This document shows, one piece after another, positions 7,101 through 15,957 of a DNA stretch of 64,000 nucleotides. The translations under genes and the position numbers were made by a program. The DNA is from Bradyrhizobium liaoningense (GTDB lineage Bacteria; Pseudomonadota; Alphaproteobacteria; Rhizobiales; Xanthobacteraceae): positions 1 to 64,000 of the forward strand of contig NZ_JAFCJM010000026.1 in assembly GCF_018130955.1 (NCBI RefSeq). The letters are read 5' to 3'. The notes beneath the pieces are model-generated. The model worked only from the letters and a program-made list of their open reading frames with translations, made no database searches and was not told the origin of the DNA. The stretch's first letter is position 1; each line of letters begins with the position of its first letter.

Positions 7101-9985
7101 CAAGCGAGTTGCCCGACGCGGTACGCGCCCTCGTACTCGCCGAACCGCAGCCCGGCGATCATTCCAAGCCGGCCATAGGCGACGGCAGACGCGTCGCTGT
7201 TGCCACGATCCAAGGTAAGACGCAGCATTTGGCAGACGACGAGCGTGTAGAGGTTGAGGTCAGTGTATTGTGCCGGCGAAGAGAGCCGGTTCAGGACATC
7301 TAGCTCGGCGAGGGACGCCGGGTCGGTCATCAAGGGAAGGGCGATCAGCTCCTCGGTCGCGCGCCGGCCGAGCTCCGACCAGACACACTGATACGCTTGG
7401 CGCGCCTCCTCATCCGTCGGATGCGGCGACCAGTTGATGCCGAGGTACCATAGGTACTCGAGACCGACGGCGACCGAGCGGCTGGGCTGATTGAGCGTGA
7501 GGTAAAGGTCGATTCCGAGGCGCGCCACACCCGCTCGATCAGCCATATCCGTGACGCGAGCAGATAATGCAGCCAAGTGGTTTTCTGCGTCCGAGAGCGC
7601 GCCAGTCAAGAGCTCGCATTCGGCACGATGCAGGTCGAGTGCGAAGATGAGCTCCCACCGGTGCTCCCAGCACCCCTCTGCCAACAGGCCTCGACCGGCG
7701 ATAAAGTAACTGAGCGCCGAAACGTAGGCAGCCGATGCTTTGGCGCGCCGGCCTGCTGCCAAGTTCAATTCCGCGGCCTGCTCGCGTTCATCGACCGATG
7801 TGATCAAACCAAGACCTCGGTTGAGCTGATTAACGATTTCAAAGGTCGCCTCGTCACGCTTCTCCGGAGATGTCCGCGCCGCGAGCAGTCTCCCTATTCG
7901 AAGGTGCGCCTCGCCGCGCAGTTGCTCCGCGATCAACCCATAGGCGGCCTCCTGAACGCGATCGTGGACGAATCGGTAAGCGGCTGCCACACGCTCGACC
8001 AACTCCTGATCGCGGGCCGGCCACAGAGTCGTATCGAGCTGCTCCTCCGAAATCCCGAGTACCATCGAAAGTACTGTGCTCTCGGCAATGTTTCCAAGAC
8101 AAGCCATCTGCTGCAATGCATTCTGAGCCTCGGTCGGCAGGCGGGTTAGCTTCCCGATCATAAGATCAGCGACGTTATCGGTGTAGCCCTTGGCTTCAAT
8201 GCGGTCGATATCCCAGGACCAGCGCGCGCCATCATGATCGAATTTGAGTAATCCTTCCTCGACGAGCGAAGACAGGAACTGAACGGCGAAAAACGGATTT
8301 CCGCCGGTCTTCAGTTGTACCAGCTTCGCAAGCGGCTCTGCGCGCTCTAACTCGCAGCGAAGTGCGTCCGCAACCAACTGCCCAAGGTGCTCTTGGGTGA
8401 GCGGCGACAGCTTGATCTCTGCGACCTTTCCGCCGGCAGTCTTGATGGCATCGAGCTTTCTCGTTAGCGGATGGGCCGCAGCAACTTCGTTGTCGCGATA
8501 GGCACCGATCAGCATGAGGTGCTCCAAATCTGGCCGCAACAGGTCCTCTAGCAGATCAAGCGTCGCCGCATCGACCCACTGCAGGTCGTCGAGGAAGAGC
8601 GCCAGTGGCTGGCTCGAGCGGGCAAATGCGCCAATGAAGCGCCGAAATACGAGTTGAAAACGGCTTTGTGCCTGCTGTGGCGGCAACGTAGGAACCGGTG
8701 GCTGGTCCCCGATGATTAGCTTGAGTTCAGGTATGAGGTCGATCATGAGCCGCCCGTTCGATCCCAGCGCCTCTAGAAGCGCGTGGCGCCAGCTTGCCAA
8801 CTCGGATTCGCTCTTGCTGAGGAGAGACCGGACGAGACTTTGAAAAGCCTGCACCAGTGTCGCGTAAGGGATATCGCGCTTGTACTGGTCGAATTTGCCA
8901 GACGCGAACAGGCTGCGCTGCGGCACGAGCGCCTTGTGTAGTTCGTCGACGACTGAGGACTTGCCGATGCCGGAATATCCTGAGACCAGCACCAACTCCG
9001 GCACACCGGTCTTGATGATGCGATCGAAGCAGGAAAGCAACGTCGCGATCTCACGATCTCGTCCGTACAGCTTTTCGGGGATCAGCAGCTGGTTCGGCGT
9101 GTCCTGCAGGCCGAGCGGGAAGTCATCGATGCGGCGGCGCGCTTCCCATTCCGCCAGACAGCATCGCAGATCGCGCTCGACACCACCGGCAGTCTGGTAA
9201 CGATCCTCGGGTGTCTTGGCGAGCAGTTTCATGATGATCGCCGAGACTGGCGCTGGGATACTCTCTAACCGCTCCACAGGTGGCACCGGCTTTCTGGCAA
9301 TATGGCAATGCACCCACTCCGTGGGATCGGCCGCCGTTAAGGGCAGAACGCCCGTGAGCATCTGGTACAGAGTGACGCCGAGGGCGTAGAGATCGCTGCG
9401 GGCGTCGATCGAGCGGTTCATCCGCCCGGTTTGTTCGGGCGCCATATAGGCAAGCGTACCGGCGATCGTCTCGGGCGGCTCGGGGGCCTGCCGCTCGCGG
9501 GACAGACGCGATGCGATGCCAAACCCGGTGAGCCGCACGTATCCATCCGCGCAGTTCACCACAATATTGGCTGGCTTGATGTCCTTGTGGATGAGCCCGC
9601 GCTGATGAAGCTTGCCAAGAGCCGCGGTAACAGCAATGGCCAGGCGCAAAAAGCGTCCTACCTCCATTGGCCCACCGAGCAAACGGTCGAGCGGCTCGCC
9701 ACCCAGATCATCGAGCACCAGCACGGTCCGACCGGCGTCGCGCATGAGGGCCAGCGGCCGCGCCGCCCATGCGCTGTCGAGCTCATCTTTCAGCTCGTAT
9801 TCGTGCGTGAGGCGATCGAGTCTTGACCGGGACGGGTGGTCGGCGGCAGGGGCAACAAGCAACACGGCCAGCCGGTTGCCATTGTCGTCCAGTCGCCAGC
9901 CACGGCTGAACACGCGCTCGCCGTCCTCCCACAACACCTGAGAGCTAGCTTCCGAGTAGGCGACGTTGGGCGACTGCTGCACCAT
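4076..9985 (-). CDS. Giant fusion: Ser/Thr kinase-like + AAA ATPase + GAF + PAS + histidine kinase (copy 1)
   Basis: A 1969-residue cytosolic sensor. In order: a protein-kinase-like domain (about 60-290); an AAA_16/STAND-type ATPase with Walker A GYSGIGKSS at about 336 and Walker B LALFLDDLQWVD; a long helical TPR-like region (about 620-1260); a GAF domain (about 1290-1440); two PAS domains, each followed by a PAC segment; then HisKA with the H-box SHEITQP (His about 1744) and HATPase with NLILNAAEAMG, DSGPGID and GTGMGLSI. The kinase domain keeps HKDIKPAN and APE, but it has GFG (TGFGIAS, 154-156) in place of DFG and no evident beta-3 lysine, so it may be a pseudokinase. The histidine kinase looks complete. 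The convergent receiver gene and the nearby LuxR regulator are candidate phosphotransfer partners. A paralogue lies at 45651-50495. Confidence 0.93.
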   Translation of the reverse strand: MVQQSPNVAYSEASSQVLWEDGERVFSRGWRLDDNGNRLAVLLVAPAADHPSRSRLDRLTHEYELKDELDSAWAARPLALMRDAGRTVLVLDDLGGEPLDRLLGGPMEVGRFLRLAIAVTAALGKLHQRGLIHKDIKPANIVVNCADGYVRLTGFGIASRLSRERQAPEPPETIAGTLAYMAPEQTGRMNRSIDARSDLYALGVTLYQMLTGVLPLTAADPTEWVHCHIARKPVPPVERLESIPAPVSAIIMKLLAKTPEDRYQTAGGVERDLRCCLAEWEARRRIDDFPLGLQDTPNQLLIPEKLYGRDREIATLLSCFDRIIKTGVPELVLVSGYSGIGKSSVVDELHKALVPQRSLFASGKFDQYKRDIPYATLVQAFQSLVRSLLSKSESELASWRHALLEALGSNGRLMIDLIPELKLIIGDQPPVPTLPPQQAQSRFQLVFRRFIGAFARSSQPLALFLDDLQWVDAATLDLLEDLLRPDLEHLMLIGAYRDNEVAAAHPLTRKLDAIKTAGGKVAEIKLSPLTQEHLGQLVADALRCELERAEPLAKLVQLKTGGNPFFAVQFLSSLVEEGLLKFDHDGARWSWDIDRIEAKGYTDNVADLMIGKLTRLPTEAQNALQQMACLGNIAESTVLSMVLGISEEQLDTTLWPARDQELVERVAAAYRFVHDRVQEAAYGLIAEQLRGEAHLRIGRLLAARTSPEKRDEATFEIVNQLNRGLGLITSVDEREQAAELNLAAGRRAKASAAYVSALSYFIAGRGLLAEGCWEHRWELIFALDLHRAECELLTGALSDAENHLAALSARVTDMADRAGVARLGIDLYLTLNQPSRSVAVGLEYLWYLGINWSPHPTDEEARQAYQCVWSELGRRATEELIALPLMTDPASLAELDVLNRLSSPAQYTDLNLYTLVVCQMLRLTLDRGNSDASAVAYGRLGMIAGLRFGEYEGAYRVGQLACELVEQRGLWRFQAGVYLNFGNMVMPWTRHIRTCCELIGRAFDAAQKTGDLVYAGICSGLRVLNLLAVGDALADIEREAERVHLGHIQLGTNLEIIGVALAIVRMLRGATARFGSLDDGQFDEQRIERDFANTSDVTAGQCLYWICKLQARFLAGDYATAVDAASRALPLLSMSLTIMEAADYHFYGALSYAAFSDSMPAGQRTPTLEALAPHYRQLASWAAACPENFEDRAALVSAEIARIDGRAFDAMNLYEQAIRSAQANGFVHNEALAKELAARFYTACGFDQIAHLYLRNARDCYLRWGADGKVRQLDAMYPLLRMEEPTPVPTSTIAASVEQLDLATVIKVSQTISSEIVLEKLLEMLMRTALEQAGAERGLLILSRGAEQRIAAEATTDGDLVTVHPRDEGVAATVLPESVLHYVLRTRESVILNDASSHNLFSADPYIVENYLRSILCFPLINQGRLAGILYLENNLTPGAFTPDRVALLTVLASQAAISLENSRLYDDLADRERKIRRLVDANIIGIFIADRRGWIIEANDAFLRLVGYRREDLVSGRMRWTELSPPEWRERDVLTQAELNSTGIVQPFEKEYFRKDGSRVPVLVGAAVFEERGDRLAFVLDLTERKRAEETLRASEAKFRAAIDGIAGLVAIMAPSGELDSVNSPLTEYFGRTVEELKNWGTSDAVHPEDLPRVLEAYARSLAAGTPFHHELRLRRFDGEYRWFENRGAPIRDESGRITRWYCLLTDIDDRTQALARLQQMQSDFAHMNRVSVMGELAASLSHEITQPIASARNNARAAQNFLKMQPPDLGEVREALSCVVGDADRAGEIIDGIREQIKKAPPRKECFDLNVAIHEVIVLVRSVTLRNGVSVKTRLAERLLPVLGDRVQLQQVLVNLILNAAEAMGSMEEGPRELLISTKENQAGVLVAVHDSGPGIDPAHLDRVFDAFYTTKFGGTGMGLSICRSIIHAHGGKLWAEANEPRGALFQFTLPGAERQLTPPPQASLPT

Positions 9986-10429
9986 CTGTCAGATTCCGGC
10001 CTCAGGCGTCGGCTTGAAGTCGCTTGTTCAAGCTCTTAGTGCGCCACACGCGCGGCCTCTCTCCAGCCTGGAGAAATCGTACTCCATCGCCTGAGAAATG
10101 CCAGCCGTTCCATAGTCTTGCCGGATGCGGCGGACGTGAATCTCGCTTCTCTTTAGCAGCAGTTTGCAGCGATTTGCCCGGCTTTACTCGCTACGGCGGC
10201 GCACGCAGGCCATACCCGCTGTTCTCAAGGGAACACGGAGCGCAACTGCGACGCAGAAGGGATGACGGAACTTGAAGCAGGCAAGTCGATCTTTTTCGCT
10301 TCAGACGAGCACGGGGCTTGGCATCGCCGCCGTCCACGCTGCGGTGGTGGTCGCCGCCGCGCTCGATTCGATCCTGACAGTTCGCGCTGGCTCCGGCCTC
10401 CGTGTTGTCCGCCCAGAGCGCGCTGAGCG
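9986..10429. other. Divergent promoter region, no gene
   Basis: 444 bases between the giant kinase (minus) and a LysR gene (plus). Open frames here are short and lack family signals. It must hold the promoters of both genes, but no motif could be assigned. Confidence 0.4.
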
Positions 10430-11374
10430 ATGAACGATCGGCTCTCAACACTCAGACTGTTTGTTCGCGCCGCGCGCGTCGGGAACTTCTCCAGTGCTGG
10501 CCGCGAGCTCGGCCTGTCGCAGCCGTCTGCATCCCGGCTGATCGCCGCGCTCGAGGAGGAGCTCGGCGCCACGCTCTTCAGCCGCACCACGCGAGCGGTG
10601 ACGCTGACCGAGGCCGGCGCGACATACCTAATGCGCGTCGAGGCGATCCTGGCGGCACTCGACGAGGCCGACCACGAGGCGCGCGGAACGGGAGAGTTGC
10701 GCGGCTCGCTCCGCGTCGGCACATCGTCAAGTTTCGTGCTCAGAGAGATCATCCCGCGGCTTCCCGCGTTTTTGAAGCAGCACGCGGCGCTGAAGATCGA
10801 GCTCGTGGCGAACGACCGCTACCAAGACCTCGTGACCGAGGGCATCGACGTGGCGTTCCGGTTCGGCCCCCTGCCCGACTCGAGCGCGATGGCGCGCAAA
10901 ATCATACATCTGCCGAGGATACTCATGGCCTCCCCAGACTACCTAAGGGAGCGCGGCACGCCCACGATGCCGTCGGACCTCGCGCACCACGCGGTGATCA
11001 TCGGTCCGGCGCACCCCTCGCCAACCTTCTCCTTCCGCAAGGACGGCCGCGTCACCTCCGTGCGCGTTGACAGCCAGCTCGCTATCACCATCAACGAAGG
11101 AGTTACGGCAAGCGCCGTCACCGGGCTGGGGATTGCCGCGTCGAGCGAAAACAGCGCCCGGGCAGAGCTCGAGGCCGGGCAGCTCGTGCGGGTGCTGCCT
11201 GACTGGGATTTTGGCTCGATGGAAGTGAATGCGCTCTTCGTCGGCGGCAAGACCATCAAGCCTGCCGCACGAGCATTTGCGGACTTCCTATTCAGAGAGC
11301 TTCGCCCACCTCGCCGCGAACTAGCCCGCTTCTCGGGGCCTCCAGAAAGCGTGTCCGTGCGTCCAAACCAATAG
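10430..11374 (+). CDS. LysR-family regulator, type A copy 1
   Basis: A 314-residue LysR-type transcription factor. The N-terminal winged helix-turn-helix reads FSSAGRELGLSQPSASRLIA and is followed by the linker helix. The C-terminal periplasmic-binding-like effector domain begins near RVGTSSSFVLREI. It starts MNDRLSTLRLF. The gene at 60907-61788 is a close paralogue with the same motifs. This subgroup often controls a neighbouring oxidoreductase gene. Here the neighbours are another LysR gene downstream and the giant kinase upstream, so the target is not evident. The C-terminus is about 20 residues longer than in the paralogue. Confidence 0.92.
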   Translation: MNDRLSTLRLFVRAARVGNFSSAGRELGLSQPSASRLIAALEEELGATLFSRTTRAVTLTEAGATYLMRVEAILAALDEADHEARGTGELRGSLRVGTSSSFVLREIIPRLPAFLKQHAALKIELVANDRYQDLVTEGIDVAFRFGPLPDSSAMARKIIHLPRILMASPDYLRERGTPTMPSDLAHHAVIIGPAHPSPTFSFRKDGRVTSVRVDSQLAITINEGVTASAVTGLGIAASSENSARAELEAGQLVRVLPDWDFGSMEVNALFVGGKTIKPAARAFADFLFRELRPPRRELARFSGPPESVSVRPNQ

Positions 11375-11496
11375 ACCGAGCCGTTCCAACGCGTGCATGC
11401 AAGTGGCATCCATGCGCCACAATTGCGGCCCGCCCCGTCACGTCGTCGAGTGCAACGGCTCGTCAGTATAGTTGAAGCAACTTAACGGAGAACAAC

Positions 11497-12432
11497 ATGG
11501 AGCTTTATCAAGTTCGCTACTTCCTCGCCCTCGCGTCCACACTCAATTTCACCCGCGCGGCCGAGCAATGCAATGTTACGCAGCCCGCGCTGACAAAGGG
11601 GGTGCAGAAGCTCGAGCAGGAGCTCGGCGGCGAGTTGATCTACCGCGAGCGCCAGCTGACGCAGCTCACCGACCTTGGGAAGGAAGTCCTTCCGATGCTG
11701 GCGCACACACTGGCCTCGGCAGAGACGGCACGTCGTAGAGCCAAGGAGTTCCACCGCAAGGAGGTCGCGCCACTGAAGATCGGCCTCGCCCCCTCTATCT
11801 CGGCGTCGCTCATCCTCGATCTGATCGCGGAGATCGCAAAGTTCGTCGCTGGACTTCACGTCGAGCTGCGCGAGGACACAGCGGAGAAGCTCGTCGACCT
11901 CTTGCTTGAGGGGGAGATCAACGCCGCAATGGTCGGGGACGTGCAGGACATTCCCGCCCGCATCGACGACTGGTTGCTGTTCGAGGAACGCTACGTCGCG
12001 GTTCTCGCGCCGACACATCGGCTCGCAAACCGTTCCTCGATCGGCATCGACGACCTCCGCGAGACCGTCTTGCTAGAACGCGCCGGATGCGACGTCGCGC
12101 CGAAGATCCAACGGTCGTATTTCCCCGAGGAACCGCCCCGCCTGGGTCACTGTAGCGGTCACGACTTGCACCTGCAGCACATGGCCGCGGCTGGCTTCGG
12201 CGTGATACTCGCGCCCGAGCATATGCCGCGCCTTCCGACGCTCAAGACCATTCCGCTCGAAGGCGACCCGGTTTCGCGGGAGGTGCGGCTGCTGGCTGTG
12301 CAGGGGCGCCGCTACTCGCCAGCACTGGACGCTTTCGTCAAGGTCGCGCGGCTTCGCGACTGGTCGGTCGAAGTCCCCCATCGGGAGATGTCGCACGCAA
12401 CGCTCCCAGAGATTGCGAGCGCGGCGGAATGA
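11497..12432 (+). CDS. LysR-family regulator, type B copy 1
   Basis: A 311-residue LysR regulator of the OxyR/CynR-like branch. The HTH reads NFTRAAEQCNVTQPALTKGV and is followed by LEQELGGELIYRERQ. The effector domain runs from LKIGLAPSIS. The start ATG follows ACGGAG with good spacing. The stop overlaps the ATG of the next frame (ATGA), which is the remains of a peroxiredoxin gene. The paralogue at 57119-58078 is followed by an intact peroxiredoxin, so this was once a regulator-peroxiredoxin operon whose enzyme gene has decayed. A role in peroxide or thiol stress is inference from that linkage. Confidence 0.92.
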   Translation: MELYQVRYFLALASTLNFTRAAEQCNVTQPALTKGVQKLEQELGGELIYRERQLTQLTDLGKEVLPMLAHTLASAETARRRAKEFHRKEVAPLKIGLAPSISASLILDLIAEIAKFVAGLHVELREDTAEKLVDLLLEGEINAAMVGDVQDIPARIDDWLLFEERYVAVLAPTHRLANRSSIGIDDLRETVLLERAGCDVAPKIQRSYFPEEPPRLGHCSGHDLHLQHMAAAGFGVILAPEHMPRLPTLKTIPLEGDPVSREVRLLAVQGRRYSPALDAFVKVARLRDWSVEVPHREMSHATLPEIASAAE

Positions 12433-12873
12433 CCACGAACCGCACGCCGGCGGTCGACCGCTTCCAGACGATCGATCCGCGGAATGAGAACTTACCGGTG
12501 CCAGACCAGACCGACAAGACACTCGCCCGGATTCGCGCCGAGCTATTAACGACGTTCAGCGCCTTGGACTGGGAGGCATACTCTCACTCGGTGGGCTGAC
12601 TGCGCGATACAGACGTGGCGTCGCACTCGTTGAAGGTCGAGGATACCGCACCAGACTTCCTTCCGCCAGACGCCGAGGCCATCTCCTCTCCACTCCTTCG
12701 AGCAGCTGCGCTGCAAAGGACCCCTCGTCCTGAGTATGTCGCGAGGCGACCGGTGTCTGTTCTGCATCGCTGAGCTGTCCGTCCTCCAGTCCGCGAAGGA
12801 TGAGTTCGAGAGCGTCGGCGGCCCTCGCCACCGTGACACCCGAGACGAGGGAATTCCCGCGGCGGAAAGGTAA
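12429..12873 (+). pseudogene. Decayed peroxiredoxin-like (AhpC/TSA) gene
   Basis: The frame opens with ATG overlapping the LysR stop and reads ARIRAELLTTFSALDWEAY, then meets an in-frame TGA at 12598. It resumes as VEDTAPDFLPPDAE, then shifts frame to LHSFEQLRCKGPLVLS and GDRCLFCIAEL, then shifts again to LATVTPETREFPRR. Each piece aligns with the intact gene at 56407-57102 (VGDTAPDFLLPDVH, SSEHLRGEGPLVVS, GGWCPFCNAELR, LVVLSPETGDLPRQ). At least one stop and two frameshifts are present, and the last third of the gene is gone. Confidence 0.85.
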
Positions 12874-13545
12874 GTCCGCGGTTCGCGCCACGAATTCACA
12901 ATTCGTCGCCGTTCGTCCAGACACACGGCTTGCCCCGCTCGCCGCGGCTGAGGCCGGCAGACTATCGCTCACGCGCCTACTAACTTTGTCGGCTTGGGCG
13001 AGGGAGATAGAAGCGACATCCGAGATAATCCGGCCATGAGCCGGCGAAATGCCCCTCGGCGACGGCGCGCTCGCAGTCGCCTACTACAACGTCGAAGACG
13101 AACGGGTCATCCCGCTCCATACCAAGGTGCCGCAAGAGCCGTCCGGCCTGGGGTGGCCGGCGCTTAGCGTTTTCGAAGCGTCGCGACACGACGGGAAAGA
13201 GTGATCGCGAGGTGCCCTTTCATGTCTTCCCACGCGACCCGACACCCCGAGTACGGCACACTCCTCGACAACTGATCGCAGACGGACGGGACGCGAGCGC
13301 GCGCGGTGCTTTTGGACGACGATACCTCGCGCCTATCGAATGCATGTCCAAAGGGAATTTCTTATTTCGCCGACCGCGTCCGATGCTGAGGTCCGCTGGG
13401 CAGGCCGAACACGCGCGGCCGCATCGACGGGGATTGAAGGCGTTGCGCCGTATGCTGCGCGATCAGCAAAGGGGACCCCCATGAAGTTGTCGAGCACCGT
13501 CGGCCTGGCTGTCGCCGTCTCGCTCCCAAGGTTCTTGCCTACAAC
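12855..13545 (+). repeat. Diverged direct repeat, copy A (partner 17337-17935)
   Basis: Long runs are shared with the second copy, for example TTCGTCCAGACACAC, the block around GGACGACGATACCTC, and ATCGAATGCATGTCCAAAGG. Both copies end at a similar ribosome-binding site and start (CAGCAAAGG followed by ATGAA). Each contains a broken GNAT gene. The divergence shows this is an old duplication, not a recent insertion. Confidence 0.75.
13049..13275 (+). pseudogene. Broken small GNAT-type N-acetyltransferase, copy A
   Basis: ATG 13049 opens a frame reading GDGALAVAYYNVEDERVIPL and HTKVPQEPSGLGW. After a frame change the C-terminal motif of the short YjdJ-type GNAT family appears: VIARCPFMSSH, then TRHPEYGTLLDN before the stop. 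The usual order in the family is a short beta sheet, HTEVP, a GxG acetyl-CoA loop and CPFV..Y..RHPEY. One indel separates the halves, so no full protein is made. Confidence 0.75.
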
Positions 13546-13567
13546 CACCCGTAGTCGTGCGCCATGA
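13481..13567 (+). other. Short leader-like ORF ending at the doxX start
   Basis: AAAGGGG precedes ATG 13481. The 28-residue frame (MKLSSTVGLAVAVSLPRF) looks like the beginning of a signal peptide and stops at TGA 13565-13567, overlapping the ATGATG of doxX. The same start occurs in repeat copy B at 17901 (MKLPRTVSLAF). It is probably the truncated head of an exported protein gene. Translational coupling to doxX is possible. Confidence 0.4.
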
Positions 13568-14079
13568 TGACAACAATCGAGGCGCTTCGCGGCGTCCTGC
13601 GCACTTCGCGTGGCCAGCACCTCAAGCTGCAATCCGCGGAGCAACGAGCTTCTCTTGCCCTCGATCTTCTTTCGCTGGGAAGCCGCGCCGCACTGGGGGT
13701 CTCGTTCCTGTTGTCGGTCAGCGACCGGCTCGGGTTCTACGGCAATCCAGGCGGGCCCGGAGTTTCCTGGGGAACATTCGAGCGATTTTTGGACTACGCG
13801 GCCAAGGTAAATGCGTTCGCACCAGCATGGATGATACCCTTTCTCGGCACGGCCGCGACGGTGCTGGAGCTCCTATTTGGCGTTACGCTGGTCCTCGGAC
13901 TCGCGCTGCGGTGGGCGGCTTTCGGCAGCGCGGGCCTCCTCTTCCTATTCGGCTCAGCCATGGCGATCTCGTTTGGGATCAAGTCGCCATTCGACTACTC
14001 TGTATTCGCCGCGATGTGCTGCGCCCTATTCCTGGGTCTCGCCGGCTCGAAACGATGGACTGTCGACTCTCTATTATGA
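13564..14079 (+). CDS. DoxX-family inner-membrane protein
   Basis: 171 residues with four hydrophobic segments: around LGSRAALGVSFLLSV, then PFLGTAATVLELLFGVTLVL, then WAAFGSAGLLFLFG, then YSVFAAMCCALFLGLAG. The G-F-YGNP and F-x-x-FLDYA region between TM1 and TM2 fits DoxX proteins, which are small quinone-linked or thiol-stress membrane proteins. The preceding short ORF ends inside its start codon. It lies between decayed genes but its frame is intact. Confidence 0.8.
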   Translation: MMTTIEALRGVLRTSRGQHLKLQSAEQRASLALDLLSLGSRAALGVSFLLSVSDRLGFYGNPGGPGVSWGTFERFLDYAAKVNAFAPAWMIPFLGTAATVLELLFGVTLVLGLALRWAAFGSAGLLFLFGSAMAISFGIKSPFDYSVFAAMCCALFLGLAGSKRWTVDSLL

Positions 14080-14568
14080 TGCTCCACAAGTTGAGAAGCG
14101 TGCAATAAGCTGCTACGCAGCGACTCCCTCAACCAGGTCTGGCTCGTGCTTGGCTGGGGCGCACCCATCGCGGCCTTTTTGTTTGCTCATACGGCGCGGC
14201 TCGACACTCCCGAATACGGCGATGTTGTCGACGAGGCGTTGGCATGGGGACGAAGACAGAGCGGCGACGCTGCCGCGACTGCCGACCGGCCCGCAGTCTC
14301 GGTTGACGTCGAGCTCTTGCGGCTCGGGTCGGGTGAGGCGGATGCCAACCTGTCCTTCAATGTCGTGGCATCGGTCGCGAGGGCCCACCAGATCACCGAC
14401 GCCTACAAGCGGCGAGGCGTCGGGCTCGAACGCGTGCTCAATAAACCCGCATCGACGTGGGTGGGAATACGTGCTGCGGCGAACCTTGACGCCTGGGTGC
14501 GCCGATTCCAGTCGCGTCCAGCGCACCGCGGTCGCCGCGGCGGCGCCTACGCACTCGAGGATTGAATC
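14080..14568. other. Region with one uncertain ORF
   Basis: A plus-strand frame at 14146-14565 could encode 139 residues and a minus-strand frame covers 14113-14526. Neither has a recognised family, and no strong ribosome-binding site was seen. The plus frame (GWGAPIAAFLFAHTARLDTP) may be a remnant. I do not call a gene. Confidence 0.35.
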
Positions 14569-15573
14569 TCACGCGGCGTCGGATTCCTCGATCGCATCTT
14601 CGACCAGGGCCGCGCTTGAGGACGGGGCGCGCTGCGCTTTGGAGCGGTATTCTGACGGGTCGCTGCCGTAGTACCTGCGGAAAGTGCGCGTAAAGCTGCT
14701 CCGGCTCTGGTAGCCGGCGTTTAGGGCGACCTGGTCGATCGACAGCGCGTTGGCTGCGAGCAGGTCAGCAGCGTGGCGCATCCTCACGCGGCGCAGCAGT
14801 GATATGGGCGACTCTCCCAAGGCGGCGGAGAACCGCGCCATGAAAGCTGAGCGGCTAAGACCGACAGCGTGCGACAGACTTTGAACGGTGTGCGGAAGGG
14901 ACGGGCGCGAGGCCATCTCGGCGAAAGCGCGTGCGATCGGCGGGTCGCTCAAGATCGAAAACCGCTCCACCCACGCTTTCGTCGAGACTAGGCAACGGCG
15001 AAGCAGCGCGAGCAGCACGAGCTTCAGCAGCGCCGCCGACATCGGCCCTCCGCCGACGTCCTGGGCCGCGAGCTCGGCCATTGCGTAGGCCATCACCTGG
15101 TCAAGCTGGTCGTGCACGTCGAACGTCTCAACAATGGGCGTTGCAAGGGATGAGAACAAGTCCAGTCCTGGCCCGTAGTTGGCTCGGAAGCTCCCGCACG
15201 CAAGCACCAGTGTCGGCTCGCCGTCTCCGACGGTATGCCGGTGCGACGAGCCCGGCGCGAAGGCGCCTTCGCCGTACTTGCCGACGTTCCGTGGTGCGGT
15301 CGGGCGCTCCGTCGCGGCGATTGTCATTGCTCGCGAAGGCGGGACGATCACCAGCGTGTGCGGCGTCAGGCGTATGGGCGTTTCGTCGTCCAGGAGGACG
15401 AACCCGGCGCCTCGAAGGCAGTAGTGGATGGTGGGGGTTTCCGCGCGGCTAACCGCCAGGTGGGCACCCGCGGCAAGCGCGCACTCCGAAAGCCTGACGA
15501 AGGTGATGTCCAACGTGGTCATCAACTTGTCGAGGTCTTGTTGCGATATACGCCAGAACGGCTCACCTGCCAC
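14569..15573 (-). CDS. AraC-family regulator with N-terminal cupin
   Basis: 334 residues. The N-terminal half is an AraC-type cupin ligand domain (IHYCLRGAGFVLLDDETPI, then LTPHTLVIVPP). The C-terminal part holds two helix-turn-helix units: LSHAVGLSRSAFMARFSAAL, then IDQVALNAGYQSRSSFTRTF with the signature YYGSDPSEYR. The frame starts at GTG 15573. An internal ATG at 15522 is also possible but would cut conserved residues ahead of the cupin. Related regulators often control adjacent dehydrogenase or MDR genes. Here the gene faces decayed DNA, so the target is unclear. Confidence 0.9.
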   Translation of the reverse strand: MAGEPFWRISQQDLDKLMTTLDITFVRLSECALAAGAHLAVSRAETPTIHYCLRGAGFVLLDDETPIRLTPHTLVIVPPSRAMTIAATERPTAPRNVGKYGEGAFAPGSSHRHTVGDGEPTLVLACGSFRANYGPGLDLFSSLATPIVETFDVHDQLDQVMAYAMAELAAQDVGGGPMSAALLKLVLLALLRRCLVSTKAWVERFSILSDPPIARAFAEMASRPSLPHTVQSLSHAVGLSRSAFMARFSAALGESPISLLRRVRMRHAADLLAANALSIDQVALNAGYQSRSSFTRTFRRYYGSDPSEYRSKAQRAPSSSAALVEDAIEESDAA

Positions 15574-15957
15574 GTTCAGAAGCCCTTTATGGTATTCAGG
15601 TCCACATCAGCTCAGTTCCGGGACAGCGGGACGATGCCATCTCACGCAGGCAGCCAGCCTGCGCAACTTGGCGAAGGGTCCTGCCGTGCTCCAAGCTGAT
15701 CTAGGATCGTTGCCTTCGACTGAAGACAGTGAACAAATAGCCAGTTGCGGCTGACCGAGTAGTGGTTGCAGCCGAATTAGATTTATTCAGCCGCAACATG
15801 AATAATCCGGCTGAGCGTTTCAGCGACCGGCGAACGTTTATGAATTCACGCGAACGCATATCGACGCGGGTCAGCAGGAGACCCGAGCCTAGATCGCGGA
15901 GCCGGGTTCGTGCCTACCGATTACGACGCACGGGTGTCGGACGCACAGGTCGTGCTG
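15574..15957. other. Gene-free stretch upstream of the AraC gene
   Basis: About 380 bases with no supported gene. It contains the AraC promoter (minus) and the end of the Lon remnant. Confidence 0.4.

Noticed and set aside
12546..12972. Two minus-strand frames opposite the peroxiredoxin remnant
   Set aside because: They are the reverse strand of a decayed gene whose pieces align with an intact homologue on the plus strand.
14113..14565. Competing frames of about 139 codons on both strands
   Set aside because: Neither can be preferred and neither has recognisable motifs, so no gene was called.
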